In this document: piece after piece, positions 1 to 8,658 of the stretch
How the letters are laid out: every line of letters begins with the position of its first letter
How positions within the stretch are numbered: the first letter of the stretch is position 1
Origin: Pseudomonadota bacterium
Lineage (GTDB): Bacteria; Pseudomonadota; Gammaproteobacteria; PS1; Pseudothioglobaceae
Direction: 5' to 3'
Assembly (NCBI GenBank): GCA_022600395.1
Contig: JAHZKM010000009.1
Location: 1 to 22,507, forward strand
Length of the DNA: 22,507 nucleotides
Notes under the pieces: generated by a model
Seen by the model: only the letters and a program-made list of their open reading frames with translations
The model's database searches: none
Told to the model about the DNA's origin: nothing
Program-made: the position numbers and the translations under genes

Positions 1-669
1 TATGTGCATGAACGTGGCGCACAACATCTAATTGATCCTTCAAAATTGCGTGCAGGTGTGATTGGCGTTTATGGTGAATTATTCTTTAAGCAATTTTTAG
101 GTGATTTGATTCCCATTGCGCCTGACAAAGTAATCGTTGCCAAAGATGGGGACTGCCTTGATTTGGGAGGAAGGACACTTAAGTTTATTGACACCCCTGG
201 GCACGCTAGACATCATTTGTGTATTTGGGATGAAAAATCACAAGGTATTTTCTCAGGCGATACACTAGGTGTGAGCTATCGTGAATTTGATACCAAGCAA
301 GGCGTGTTAATTTTTCCACCAACAACGCCAATACAGTTTGATCCTGAAGCCTGGATTGATACTATTCAACAATTAATGTTGTTAAAGCCAAAAGTGGCGT
401 ATCTCACACATTTTAATCAAATAGAATTTACACAGCAATCTGCCGATATGCTGATACAGCACATCAACGGCTTTGTTAAAATTGCTAAGGAATCAGCAGA
501 CCAGCCTAATCGTCACCAGACTATCAAAGAGGCTTTGCTTCGTTATTTGCTTGATATTGCTACTAAACATGGTGTTACACTTAACAAGGAACGGCAAGTT
601 AAACTCTTTAAAGGTGATTTGGAAATCTGCGCCCAGGGACTGGGTGTTTGGCTGGATCAAAAATTATAG
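1..669 (+). CDS. MBL-fold metallohydrolase, 5' partial
   Basis: C-terminal part of a metallo-beta-lactamase superfamily hydrolase. The frame is open to the left edge of the window, so the usual HxHxDH metal motif must lie upstream; the GTG at position 4 is just an internal Val codon. Visible family features are the segment VHERGAQHLIDPSKL, then DTPGHARHH (metal-binding His), FSGDTLG (bridging Asp) and the late His in LTHF. Together these mark a glyoxalase II-like/COG0491 hydrolase with two metal sites. The segment after the last His (about 85 residues) is a helical C-terminal extension. The natural substrate cannot be told from sequence. It converges on ppnP with 32 bases between stops and no clear terminator there. 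Confidence 0.85.
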   Translation, partial: YVHERGAQHLIDPSKLRAGVIGVYGELFFKQFLGDLIPIAPDKVIVAKDGDCLDLGGRTLKFIDTPGHARHHLCIWDEKSQGIFSGDTLGVSYREFDTKQGVLIFPPTTPIQFDPEAWIDTIQQLMLLKPKVAYLTHFNQIEFTQQSADMLIQHINGFVKIAKESADQPNRHQTIKEALLRYLLDIATKHGVTLNKERQVKLFKGDLEICAQGLGVWLDQKL

Positions 670-701
670 GCTTAACTATCGGCAGATCCTAAAAAACTGG
701 G

Positions 702-1013
702 TTAATAGTAAGAGCAACAGTAATCCGTCACTTCCTTAACCTTGAGTTTAAAACTTGAATCTTTTGGCACCTCAAATGATGAACCCTTGGCAAAAGTTTG
801 CCATTCGCTCGCACCCGGCAATAACACCTCCATCTCTCCTGCTTGAATTTCCATTAGTTCGTTGTCATCGGTACCAAACTCATAGTCACCCGGCATCATA
901 ATGCCTAGAGTCTTTTTTGAACCGTCTGCAAACATCACAACACGTGAGGTTACTTTGCCATCAAAATAAATATTAGCTTCCTTGACCACATCTACCTTTT
1001 CAAAAATTGACAT
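702..1013 (-). CDS. ppnP: Pyrimidine/purine nucleoside phosphorylase PpnP
   Basis: Small cupin-like enzyme of the PpnP (YaiE, DUF1255/UPF0345) family, 103 residues against about 94 in E. coli. The family catalyses phosphorolysis of several nucleosides to free base and ribose-1-phosphate in the cytoplasm. Recognisable segments are YFDGKVTSR, the [12 protein letters not shown] turn, [12 protein letters not shown] and the [13 protein letters not shown] strand. The N-terminus has about 8 extra residues compared with E. coli. It lies 9 bases downstream of pepA: the pepA stop TAA is part of its Shine-Dalgarno TAAGGAG, which sits 6 bases before the ATG. The two genes are therefore probably co-transcribed and translationally coupled. 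Identification is firm; physiological substrate preference is not visible. Confidence 0.92.
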   Translation of the reverse strand: MSIFEKVDVVKEANIYFDGKVTSRVVMFADGSKKTLGIMMPGDYEFGTDDNELMEIQAGEMEVLLPGASEWQTFAKGSSFEVPKDSSFKLKVKEVTDYCCSYY

Positions 1014-1022
1014 GTTTTCTCC

Positions 1023-2447
1023 TTATTTGACCTGATCTAGAATGTACTGAGTTAATAGTGGCACAGGTCTACCTGTAGCACCTTTCTTAGCACCACTAAC
1101 CCAAGCTGTGCCCGCAATATCCAAATGAGCCCATCGATAATCTTTAGTGTATCTAGCCAAAAAACAGGCCGCTGTTACTGTACCTGCCTCTCGCCCACCA
1201 ATATTACCCATATCGGCAAAATTAGATTTAAGCAATTCATCATACTCATCATCAAGTGGTAATTGCCAAGCTGTATCAAGAGATTGCTGGCCAGCTGCAA
1301 GCAAATCATTAGCTAAGTCTTGGTCATTTGCCATCAGCCCACAATGATGTTTTCCTAGAGCAACAATAACCGCACCTGTTAAAGTCGCTGTATCAATAAC
1401 CACTTCTGGATCAAACTTGTCGACATAGGTTAGCGCATCGCACAAAATCAGTCGGCCCTCTGCATCTGTATTTAAAATCTCAATAGTTTTTCCTGACATG
1501 CTTGTCACCACATCACCGGGTTTTGAGGCGTTATGTGCTGGCATATTTTCAACCGCAGGCACTACAATGGTTAAATTAAGCTTAGGCTTTATCTCGGCAA
1601 TAGCACGCATTGTGCCTAATACCGAAGCTGCACCACACATATCATATTTCATTTCATCCATACCGGCACCAGGCTTTAATGAAATGCCGCCACTATCAAA
1701 AGTCACTCCTTTGCCCACTAGCACAATTGGCTTTGCGTTACCATTGCCTTTGTAGCTTAAGCTAATCAATTTCGCAGGCTCGATTGAACCTTTAGAGACA
1801 GACAATAAAGAGCCCATGCCCAATGCTGACATATCAGCCTCTTCTAACACATCACATTCAAGGTTAAACGTGCGTGCCATATCTTGCGCCGTTTGTGCCA
1901 AATAAGTGGGTGTGCAAATGTTTGAAGGCAAGTCTCCTAAGTGGCGTGTAAGGCTCATACCACTTGCAATAGAGCTGCCTTGCAAAAGCTCACTGGCATC
2001 ATTGTATGAAGATTGGATGGCAATATTTTCAAGCGTTGCCACTTGCTCTTGTGCACCCACCTGTTGGATTTGATACTCTGCATCTTTTAACACTCGAGCA
2101 GAAATTCTATGCCGCCAATTTTCGTCATGCCCTTCAATATTAGCCTGCTCAATCATTGAGCTTTTAGCTTTACTTGAAGTTAGAATTCGGCCTGCTGAAG
2201 TCAGTGCTTTAATATAGTTTTTTGCAGTATTTGGCTTTTCGCCTAAGCCTACAACCAGAACTTGCCTTGCCTTAAATCCTTGAACTAAGCTGAGCAATAA
2301 TACCTCTCCTGCTTTTGATTCAAAGTGGTTTAACTCAATTAATGACTGAATATTAGCATCGTTAAAGGTCGACTCTGAATTGGCAAAAACAACCACCATA
2401 TCGCCATCAAATTTTTGTATTTGTGTATTGATTAATGAAAATTCCAC
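1023..2447 (-). CDS. pepA: Cytosol (leucyl) aminopeptidase PepA, M17 family
   Basis: Two-metal M17 leucyl aminopeptidase of 474 residues, slightly shorter than the 503-residue E. coli enzyme. It releases N-terminal residues from peptides in the cytoplasm; in E. coli PepA also binds DNA in Xer recombination. The family signature NTDAEGRL is at about residues 327-334. The full metal/catalytic set is present: K246, D251, K258, D269, D328, E330 and R332, each offset by 24 from E. coli numbering. The N-terminal domain is less conserved. The start is GTG, preceded by AGGA six bases upstream; no in-frame ATG lies near. It heads a two-gene unit with ppnP and is divergent from dsbC. Confidence 0.96.
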   Translation of the reverse strand: MEFSLINTQIQKFDGDMVVVFANSESTFNDANIQSLIELNHFESKAGEVLLLSLVQGFKARQVLVVGLGEKPNTAKNYIKALTSAGRILTSSKAKSSMIEQANIEGHDENWRHRISARVLKDAEYQIQQVGAQEQVATLENIAIQSSYNDASELLQGSSIASGMSLTRHLGDLPSNICTPTYLAQTAQDMARTFNLECDVLEEADMSALGMGSLLSVSKGSIEPAKLISLSYKGNGNAKPIVLVGKGVTFDSGGISLKPGAGMDEMKYDMCGAASVLGTMRAIAEIKPKLNLTIVVPAVENMPAHNASKPGDVVTSMSGKTIEILNTDAEGRLILCDALTYVDKFDPEVVIDTATLTGAVIVALGKHHCGLMANDQDLANDLLAAGQQSLDTAWQLPLDDEYDELLKSNFADMGNIGGREAGTVTAACFLARYTKDYRWAHLDIAGTAWVSGAKKGATGRPVPLLTQYILDQVK

Positions 2448-2529
2448 CTGATATCCTAAATAAAAAATATAATGACGATATTCTACCTAAAAAGGTAAAA
2501 TTTATTCATTTTTCCCATATATTTTTATC

Positions 2530-3249
2530 ATGATTAAATCCTTATTTCTAACATTTATTCTTTTATCTAGCTCGGCATTTGCTACTAAAGATGAAGTAAT
2601 ACAGAAGTTAAATCGCTTCTTCGGTGAAATCAATAAACAAGATATTACCCCCTCTCCCTTCAAAGGGGTTTATGAAGTGATTACCTACAATCCAATTGAC
2701 TCTATGTTAGTTTCTGAAGATGGGCGCTACTTAATTCAAGGCGATGTTGTTGATTTAAACACTAGAAGTCTTATAGAAAAAAGCACTAAAGTTAAAAACC
2801 TAAAATTATCGCTTATTGATTCTATCAACGATGCTGACAAAATTATCTATCCAGCTGAAAATGAAAAATATCAAATTCATGTCTTTACAGACGTAGACTG
2901 TCCGTTTTGCAGACGCCTTCACAATAACATGGAGCAAATGAATGAACTGGGAATTACTGTCAAATACTTAGCCTCACCACTGGCTTCATTACACCCTAAA
3001 GCCCAAGGAAAAATGCAAAAAATTTGGTGCGCCAAAGATCGCAAGCAGGCTATGGATGATTACAATGACCAAGGCATAGTTGCCAACTCTCCAAACTGCA
3101 GCAATCCAGTTGCCAATCAGCTAGCAACCTCTCAGCAACTGGGCGTCACAGGCACGCCTGCGATATTTCTATCAGATGGAACACATTTACCTGGCTACTT
3201 ACCTGCTGACAAACTCCTAGGAAAAATACAAGCCACTCTTGGAAACTAA
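2530..3249 (+). CDS. dsbC: Periplasmic thiol:disulfide isomerase DsbC
   Basis: DsbC/DsbG-type periplasmic disulfide isomerase, 239 residues. It has a signal peptide of about 18 residues ending in SSAFA, an N-terminal dimerisation domain (about 20-90) and a thioredoxin-fold domain from about 115. The active site is C124-P-F-C127, not the CGYC of E. coli DsbC. A second disulfide pair (C167, C190) and the cis-proline loop GTP (P210) are present. In the family, DsbC shuffles wrong disulfides and is kept reduced by DsbD; no dsbD is in this window. There is no Shine-Dalgarno before the ATG. The 3' end overlaps the rsmB start by 11 bases. It may help mature the secreted proteins nearby, which is inference only. 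Confidence 0.9.
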   Translation: MIKSLFLTFILLSSSAFATKDEVIQKLNRFFGEINKQDITPSPFKGVYEVITYNPIDSMLVSEDGRYLIQGDVVDLNTRSLIEKSTKVKNLKLSLIDSINDADKIIYPAENEKYQIHVFTDVDCPFCRRLHNNMEQMNELGITVKYLASPLASLHPKAQGKMQKIWCAKDRKQAMDDYNDQGIVANSPNCSNPVANQLATSQQLGVTGTPAIFLSDGTHLPGYLPADKLLGKIQATLGN

Positions 3250-4501
3250 CCATACTCGATTAGTCGCACTAGAGGCAATTTGCTCAGTTGTTTTAGATAA
3301 GCGCTCACTATCTTCTATTGTTTATCACCAAGATGATAGCGCACTGACTAAATCTTTAGTATTTGGTACCATTCGCTTTTATCACCAGCTAAACGATATC
3401 GTGACTGGCTTACTCAATCATTCCTTGGAAAAAGAAGATTTAGATATTCATTGTCTAATGCTCTTAGGCGCTTACCAAATTCTCTATTCAAAGGTTGCTA
3501 TTCATGCCAGTATCTATGAAACGGTTAACGTACTCAATGCTCTCGATAAATCTTGGGCCAAGGGTTTGGTAAACGCTATACTCAGACAAATTGATCGTGA
3601 CCAAGCGTTACTCAAACAGCAAATACATTACTCTCATCCAACTTGGATGGTGAAAAAAATCAAACAAAACTACCCTGATAATTTTGAGCAAATTTTTTCC
3701 CAAAATAATATTCAGGCACCTATGACTATTCGCATTCATCCTCAATATAGTCTCAATGAGTATCAACAACGGTTAACTGAATTCGGCACTAATGCAAAAA
3801 CTGTAAACGTTGCGCCTCAGGCTTTAGTGCTTGAGAAGCCAGTTAGTGTATATGATTTACCCGATTTTGAATCAGGATCCTGTTACGTACAAGATGCTTC
3901 TGCTCAACTAGCAGCACATCTATTAGCACCAGCAAGTCAAGAGCGTATTTTGGATGCTTGTAGTGCGCCGGGTGGCAAAACCACACACCTATGCGAGCTG
4001 GCGCCTAATGCAAGTGTTGTCGCACTTGATAGTGATTTAGATCGCCTTGACAGAGTTAAGCAAAATATTCAGCGTTTTAAGCTTAATAATGTTGACATTA
4101 TTCAAGGCAACGCCCAACAGCAAGATTGGTGGGACGGTGAATTATTTGACAAAATCTTACTCGATGCACCGTGTTCAGCCACCGGAGTCATTCGCCGACA
4201 TCCAGATATAAAACTCCTTAGAAAACCTAAAGATATTGTTAATCTGGTGAAGTTGCAAGCCCAAATATTAGACAACCTTTGGCAAATGCTAAAACCTGGT
4301 GGTACTCTGCTATATGCCACCTGCTCTATTTTAAAATCTGAAAATGAGCTGCAGATCAGTCAGTTTATACAAGGCCGTCAAGACGCTGAAGAGGTTAAAA
4401 TCAATCTAGATTGGGGCATTAAGACAGCTGTTGGCAGACAACAGCTACCAAGTAACGAGTTTGATGGATTTTACTATGCAAAAATTAAAAAAATAATGTA
4501 G
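3239..4501 (+). CDS. rsmB: 16S rRNA (cytosine-C5)-methyltransferase RsmB
   Basis: RsmB (Fmu/Sun) makes m5C967 in 16S rRNA. The product has 420 residues with an N-terminal NusB-like helical RNA-binding domain (about 1-130) and a C-terminal SAM-dependent Rossmann domain. SAM motif I is DACSAPGGKTTH. The two cysteines of RNA m5C methyltransferases are in DAPCSATGV (C312) and YATCS (C362, the nucleophile in motif VI). The segment GVIRRHPDIK is strongly conserved. The start is TTG, overlapping the last 11 bases of dsbC; it is the only usable start between the upstream in-frame stop (3218-3220) and the conserved region. No clear Shine-Dalgarno is visible, so translation is probably coupled to dsbC. 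Confidence 0.93.
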   Translation: METNHTRLVALEAICSVVLDKRSLSSIVYHQDDSALTKSLVFGTIRFYHQLNDIVTGLLNHSLEKEDLDIHCLMLLGAYQILYSKVAIHASIYETVNVLNALDKSWAKGLVNAILRQIDRDQALLKQQIHYSHPTWMVKKIKQNYPDNFEQIFSQNNIQAPMTIRIHPQYSLNEYQQRLTEFGTNAKTVNVAPQALVLEKPVSVYDLPDFESGSCYVQDASAQLAAHLLAPASQERILDACSAPGGKTTHLCELAPNASVVALDSDLDRLDRVKQNIQRFKLNNVDIIQGNAQQQDWWDGELFDKILLDAPCSATGVIRRHPDIKLLRKPKDIVNLVKLQAQILDNLWQMLKPGGTLLYATCSILKSENELQISQFIQGRQDAEEVKINLDWGIKTAVGRQQLPSNEFDGFYYAKIKKIM

Positions 4502-4546
4502 AATTATTAAGTCTTTACTTTTAAAGATAATTTAATCAAATATATC

Positions 4547-4553
4547 GGGGGAG
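4547..4553 (+). promoter_or_regulatory. Strong G-rich ribosome binding site of the DsrE-like gene
   Basis: The run GGGGGAG ends 4 bases before the ATG at 4558. It stands out in an AT-rich window where several neighbours have weak or no Shine-Dalgarno, and it suggests high translation of the small secreted protein. Confidence 0.6.
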
Positions 4554-4557
4554 AATT

Positions 4558-4968
4558 ATGAAAAAAATATTACTCAGTATTGCTGCATTTTTATTTGTTT
4601 TTAATGCGCAAGCGGCTAATCCAAAATACGTCATTCAGGTAAGTACAGATGACGCTAGAACGCAAAAAATTGTTTTAAATAATGCGGCTAATTTACAAAA
4701 GCATTATGGTGCAGATAAGGTTGTTGTTGAAATTGTTGCTTACGGTCCAGGTTTAGGTATCTTAACATCAGATAATAAAAATGCTTCTCGAGTTGAGAAA
4801 ATGGCAATGAATAATATCACTTTTAGCGCTTGTCAAAATACCATGAATGGCATCAAGAAAAAGAAAGGCCAGTTTCCAAAATTAACAGATGGCGTCAGTA
4901 TCACACCCTCTGGTGTAGTGCGTATTGGTGAATTACAGCAACAAGGCTACTCTTATATTAGACCTTAA
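4558..4968 (+). CDS. Secreted DsrE/DsrF-like family protein
   Basis: Protein of 136 residues: a signal peptide of about 19-20 residues (MKKILL..NAQA) followed by one DsrE-fold domain. The pattern YVIQVSTDD..Q.IVLNNAANL, then VEIVAYGPGL and a single cysteine at C92 in FSACQNTM is typical of the secreted DsrE-like proteins often found in sulfur-oxidising and other proteobacteria. Cytoplasmic DsrE/TusD relatives carry sulfur as persulfide on a conserved Cys. Whether the periplasmic group does the same is not established, so a sulfur-carrier role here is inference. It has its own strong ribosome binding site and ends in the terminator at 4986-5010, so it may be a separate transcription unit after rsmB. 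No dsr or sox gene is in the window. Confidence 0.82.
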   Translation: MKKILLSIAAFLFVFNAQAANPKYVIQVSTDDARTQKIVLNNAANLQKHYGADKVVVEIVAYGPGLGILTSDNKNASRVEKMAMNNITFSACQNTMNGIKKKKGQFPKLTDGVSITPSGVVRIGELQQQGYSYIRP

Positions 4969-4985
4969 TCCAAATGTTTTTCATT

Positions 4986-5010
4986 AAAAAGGCGCTATTA
5001 GCGCCTTTTT
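4986..5010. terminator. Bidirectional intrinsic terminator between DsrE-like gene and lon
   Basis: A perfect 10-bp inverted repeat (AAAAAGGCGC / GCGCCTTTTT) with a 5-base loop TATTA. The A-run on one side and T-run on the other give U-tails in both directions. It sits between the convergent stops of the DsrE-like gene (4968) and lon (5022), so it can end both transcripts. Confidence 0.9.
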
Positions 5011-5021
5011 AATTGTCTGCT

Positions 5022-7358
5022 TTATTTTTCTAAAGCAATATCTAACACTTCATCAATCCACTTAACTTTGATGACGTTAAGCTTGCTTTTGATCTTATCA
5101 GGCACTTCAGAAAGCTCGCGCTCGTTATCATCAGGAATGATAACGGTTTTAATGCCGCCACGAAGCGCGGCAAGCATCTTCTCTTTAAGGCCGCCAATTG
5201 GGGTGATTTCACCGCGCAAGGTGATTTCGCCAGTCATTGCCACATCTGCCTTGACTTTTCTACCAGTAAGCACTGACACGAGTGCAGTACACATCGCTGC
5301 ACCAGCACTTGGGCCGTCTTTAGGTGTAGACCCATCAGGAACGTGAATATGAATATCCAATTTTTCCTGAAAATCATCTGCAATATTAAGCTCTTTAGAG
5401 CGCGTTCGCATAACACTCATTGCCGCCTGAATAGATTCCTTCATAACATCGCCGAGCTGACCCGTGTAGTTAAGCTTACCCTTGCCTTTATACGCAGTAG
5501 CCTCAATAGTAAGTAAATCACCACCAACAGAGGTCCAAGCCAAGCCAGTCACTTCACCAACTTGATTATTCTCTTCAGCCAAACCAAAACGATGTTTTTT
5601 AACACCTAAGTACTTTTCTAAATTTTTGTCAGTAATGGTTGCCTTAGTTTTACGCTTCTTTAAAACCACCTCTTTAATAACTTTTCGACAAATGGTACTA
5701 ATAGTTCTATTAAGTCCACGCACGCCCGCTTCGCGAGTGTAATAGCGAATAATATCCAAAATTGCTGAATCTTTAAAACTTATTTCACTTGACTTAATAC
5801 CATTACTTTCCATCGCTTGCTTGATCAAATGGCGCTTAGCAATCTGTACTTTTTCATCTTCCGTATAGCCAGATAATTCAATAATTTCCATTCTGTCTAG
5901 TAATGGCTGGGGTAAATCAAGCGAATTAGCTGTTGCCACAAACATTACTTGCGAAAGGTCGTAGTCCACTTCTAAATAATGATCATTAAACGTATGATTT
6001 TGCTCAGGATCCAATACTTCTAGCATAGCACTTGACGGATCGCCGCGATAGTCATTAGACATTTTTTCAATTTCATCGAGTAAAAATAAAGGATTTTTCA
6101 CCTTAATTTTTTGCATTTTTTGAATAATTGAGCCTGGCATTGCACCAATATAGGTGCGTCTATGGCCACGAATTTCTGCCTCATCACGAACACCACCTAA
6201 CGCCATACGAACATATTTACGATTAACCGCTTTAGCAATTGACTCACCCAGAGAAGTCTTACCCACACCTGGAGGGCCTACTAAACACAAAATATTTGCC
6301 TTATTATGACTTACTCGTGTTTGCACAGCTAAATGTTCTAAGATCCGCTCTTTAACTTTATCTAAACCATAATGATCATCATCAAGAATTTTTTGTGCCT
6401 TTTTTAGATCTTTGTTAATAATAGTTTTTTTCTTCCAAGGCACATCGCATAAATTTTCAATATAGGTGCGAATAATAGAAGCATCTGACGAATTAGACGA
6501 CATACGAGAAAGTTTTTTAAGCTCGCTTTGCGCCTTCTCTTTAGCAGCTTTAGGCATTTTTGCTTTATTAATGCCAAGCTGCAACTCTTCTATTTCGTTA
6601 TCATCTTCTGCATTGCCCAACTCTTTTTGAATGGACTTCATTTGCTCATTCAAATAATAATCGCGTTGGTTGGACTCCATTTGCTTGCGCACGCGTGATT
6701 GAATTTTATGCTCAGTATCCAGCACTTCAATCTCACTTTGGATAACGGTGAGAATTTTATCAAGTCTTTCCTGGGAATTACTTCCGTCTAATAACGCTTG
6801 TTTTTCTGAAACTTTAAGCGATAAATTGGCAATAATTACATCACTAAAACGTTCAACATCGCTTACATCTTTAAGCATTTTTAAAACTTCTTCAGGTACT
6901 TTTTTATTAAGCTTGATGTATTTTTCGAAACTTTCAAGCGCTAATCTCATCATTGCCTTTACTTCAGTTTCATTGTCGTTCTTTAAACTTAAATCGCTCA
7001 AGCGAACTTCGCTATACTCTTCTAGCTCTACAATAGCCTCAATTTTAGCGCGCTTAACGCCTTCAACAAGAACCTTGATCGTACCATCTGGCAATTTTAA
7101 CATTTGCAAAATTGTGGCTAGAGTGCCGACCTCATGCAGGTCGTTAAATTGTGGATTTTCAACCTTGTCATCTTTTTGAGTTACCAAAAAAATATATTTA
7201 TTGCTACCCATTGCTTGAGTAATCGCATTGACTGATGTTTGTCGACCAACAAATAATGGCATGACCGTATGTGGAAATACTACCACATCTCTAAGGGGTA
7301 GCAACGGAACACTTTCAAGATTTAAATCGATTTCTTCTACTTCCGACTTTGTTCCCAC
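5022..7358 (-). CDS. lon: ATP-dependent protease La (Lon)
   Basis: LonA protease, 778 residues (E. coli 784). The layout is an N-terminal substrate-binding LAN domain (about 15-205), coiled coil, AAA+ module and C-terminal Ser/Lys protease. Walker A is GPPGVGKT at 361-368, and Walker B is followed by LLDEIEKM. The protease dyad is S684 in DGPSAGAAM and K727 in GGLKEKML. Lon degrades misfolded and some regulatory proteins in the cytoplasm. The start is GTG, lying inside the end of hflX (22-base overlap), and there is no ATG until after the conserved PLRDVVVFP segment. It is the last gene of tig-clpP-clpX-hflX-lon and ends in the terminator at 4986-5010. No heat-shock promoter directly upstream was recognised. 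Confidence 0.97.
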   Translation of the reverse strand: MGTKSEVEEIDLNLESVPLLPLRDVVVFPHTVMPLFVGRQTSVNAITQAMGSNKYIFLVTQKDDKVENPQFNDLHEVGTLATILQMLKLPDGTIKVLVEGVKRAKIEAIVELEEYSEVRLSDLSLKNDNETEVKAMMRLALESFEKYIKLNKKVPEEVLKMLKDVSDVERFSDVIIANLSLKVSEKQALLDGSNSQERLDKILTVIQSEIEVLDTEHKIQSRVRKQMESNQRDYYLNEQMKSIQKELGNAEDDNEIEELQLGINKAKMPKAAKEKAQSELKKLSRMSSNSSDASIIRTYIENLCDVPWKKKTIINKDLKKAQKILDDDHYGLDKVKERILEHLAVQTRVSHNKANILCLVGPPGVGKTSLGESIAKAVNRKYVRMALGGVRDEAEIRGHRRTYIGAMPGSIIQKMQKIKVKNPLFLLDEIEKMSNDYRGDPSSAMLEVLDPEQNHTFNDHYLEVDYDLSQVMFVATANSLDLPQPLLDRMEIIELSGYTEDEKVQIAKRHLIKQAMESNGIKSSEISFKDSAILDIIRYYTREAGVRGLNRTISTICRKVIKEVVLKKRKTKATITDKNLEKYLGVKKHRFGLAEENNQVGEVTGLAWTSVGGDLLTIEATAYKGKGKLNYTGQLGDVMKESIQAAMSVMRTRSKELNIADDFQEKLDIHIHVPDGSTPKDGPSAGAAMCTALVSVLTGRKVKADVAMTGEITLRGEITPIGGLKEKMLAALRGGIKTVIIPDDNERELSEVPDKIKSKLNVIKVKWIDEVLDIALEK

Positions 7359-8647
7359 AATAACTTAACACCTTTCTTGTTTAATAATTTAGATAGATAG
7401 TGATGAGTGACGTTAATTTCAAGTATCCACTGACCAAAATCATCCACCTTTTCGTTGTGGATATAACCAATATTGTGAATCTCGCTGCGAATATAAGCAC
7501 TCTTAACATCTAATTCTATTTTTGCTCGAGTCATCATACCACTGAGTTGCTCTGCTAGCGCCTGATATAGTAAATCAACCCCCTCTCCTGTTTGACTAGA
7601 AATCCAAACCCGATTCACACGACCTGCTTCATCACGATCTAAGCGTGGAGCAAAATTTTCCAAACAGTCTATTTTATTCATAACCAAAATTGTTGGAATT
7701 TTTCCAGCGCCGATTTCCTCAATGATCTCTTCTACCTGGCTAATTTTTTCAATGTTGTATTCATCAGCTGCATCTACAACATGAAGCAGTACATTAGAAC
7801 GCTTAGTTTCTTCTAAAGTCGATTTAAAGGCATCAACCAAATCGTGAGGAAGGTCTTGAATAAATCCTACTGTGTCTGCAATAACCGCTTCCCCAGAAGC
7901 GGGCAAAATAACGCGCCTAATGGTTGAGTCTAAGGTGGCGAATAATTGATCATGAGCAAAGACTTTGGCATCAGTCAAAGTGTTAAATAAGGTCGATTTT
8001 CCTGCATTGGTATATCCTGCCAATGCAATCATAGGCAATTCGTTCTTAGTACGTGATTTACGCCCCAAATCTCTTTGTTTGTGCACTTTTTCTAGACGTT
8101 TAACAATGTTTTTGATACGCACAGCAATTAAACGTTTATCAGTTTCTAGCTGAGTCTCGCCAGGACCGCGCATACCAATGCCGCCTTTTTGTCTTTCTAG
8201 ATGAGTCCAACCGCGAACCAAGCGCGTTGACAAGTGTCTGAGTTGTGCCAATTCCACTTGTAATTTACCCTCAAAAGAGCTCGCTCGAAGTGCAAAAATA
8301 TCCAAAATAAGACCTGTGCGGTCCATCACCTGACAGGCCAAGGTTTTTTCTAAGTTACGCTCTTGGGAAGGAGTGAGTTCTGGTGAAAAAATTACCAAAT
8401 CAAGCTTTAAATCTTGCACCATTTGCGCAATTTCATCCACCTTTCCGGTGCCAATAAAATATTGAGCTAGCGCCGAGTTTCGATTAACTTGAATAGTTTC
8501 AATGATATCCAATCCTGACGATTGGGCGAGCTCTTTAAACTCAGATTTAGCATTGTGAACATTGCGAATACTTGGCAGCTCAACATATACCAACAAGGTT
8601 CTCTCACCTTGACCTACAGCGTCTTTTTGACGATCAAATAATTCCAA
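7337..8647 (-). CDS. hflX: Ribosome-splitting GTPase HflX
   Basis: HflX, 436 residues (E. coli 426). The family binds 50S subunits and splits stalled or heat-damaged ribosomes. It has an N-terminal HflX domain, the conserved RGPGETQLETDKR linker (160-172) and a GTPase domain with G1 GYTNAGKST (211-219), G3 DTVGF (258-262) and G4 NKID (324-327). The C-terminal region is also full length. The start is TTG at 8647, 11 bases after the clpX stop. It is forced: an in-frame TAG lies just upstream and no ATG or GTG occurs before the conserved region. In many gammaproteobacteria hflX follows miaA-hfq; here it sits between clpX and lon, which places ribosome rescue in a proteolysis operon. Confidence 0.95.
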   Translation of the reverse strand: MELFDRQKDAVGQGERTLLVYVELPSIRNVHNAKSEFKELAQSSGLDIIETIQVNRNSALAQYFIGTGKVDEIAQMVQDLKLDLVIFSPELTPSQERNLEKTLACQVMDRTGLILDIFALRASSFEGKLQVELAQLRHLSTRLVRGWTHLERQKGGIGMRGPGETQLETDKRLIAVRIKNIVKRLEKVHKQRDLGRKSRTKNELPMIALAGYTNAGKSTLFNTLTDAKVFAHDQLFATLDSTIRRVILPASGEAVIADTVGFIQDLPHDLVDAFKSTLEETKRSNVLLHVVDAADEYNIEKISQVEEIIEEIGAGKIPTILVMNKIDCLENFAPRLDRDEAGRVNRVWISSQTGEGVDLLYQALAEQLSGMMTRAKIELDVKSAYIRSEIHNIGYIHNEKVDDFGQWILEINVTHHYLSKLLNKKGVKLLWEQSRK

Positions 8648-8658
8648 TGAAAATTGGC

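Noticed and set aside
473..739. Plus-strand 88-residue open frame over the end of the MBL-fold gene and the ppnP end
   Set aside because: It is a shadow of the MBL-fold gene in another frame with no family resemblance and no ribosome site, and it runs into the convergent ppnP.
2484..2497. Inverted repeat TACCT/AGGTA between pepA and dsbC as an operator
   Set aside because: A 5-bp stem in AT-rich DNA is expected by chance, and no second copy is present.
5068..5346. Plus-strand open frame antisense to lon (also 6748-7179, 1147-1347, 1498-1755)
   Set aside because: These lie entirely opposite strongly conserved lon and pepA codons, have low-complexity Ser/Leu-rich products and no ribosome site.
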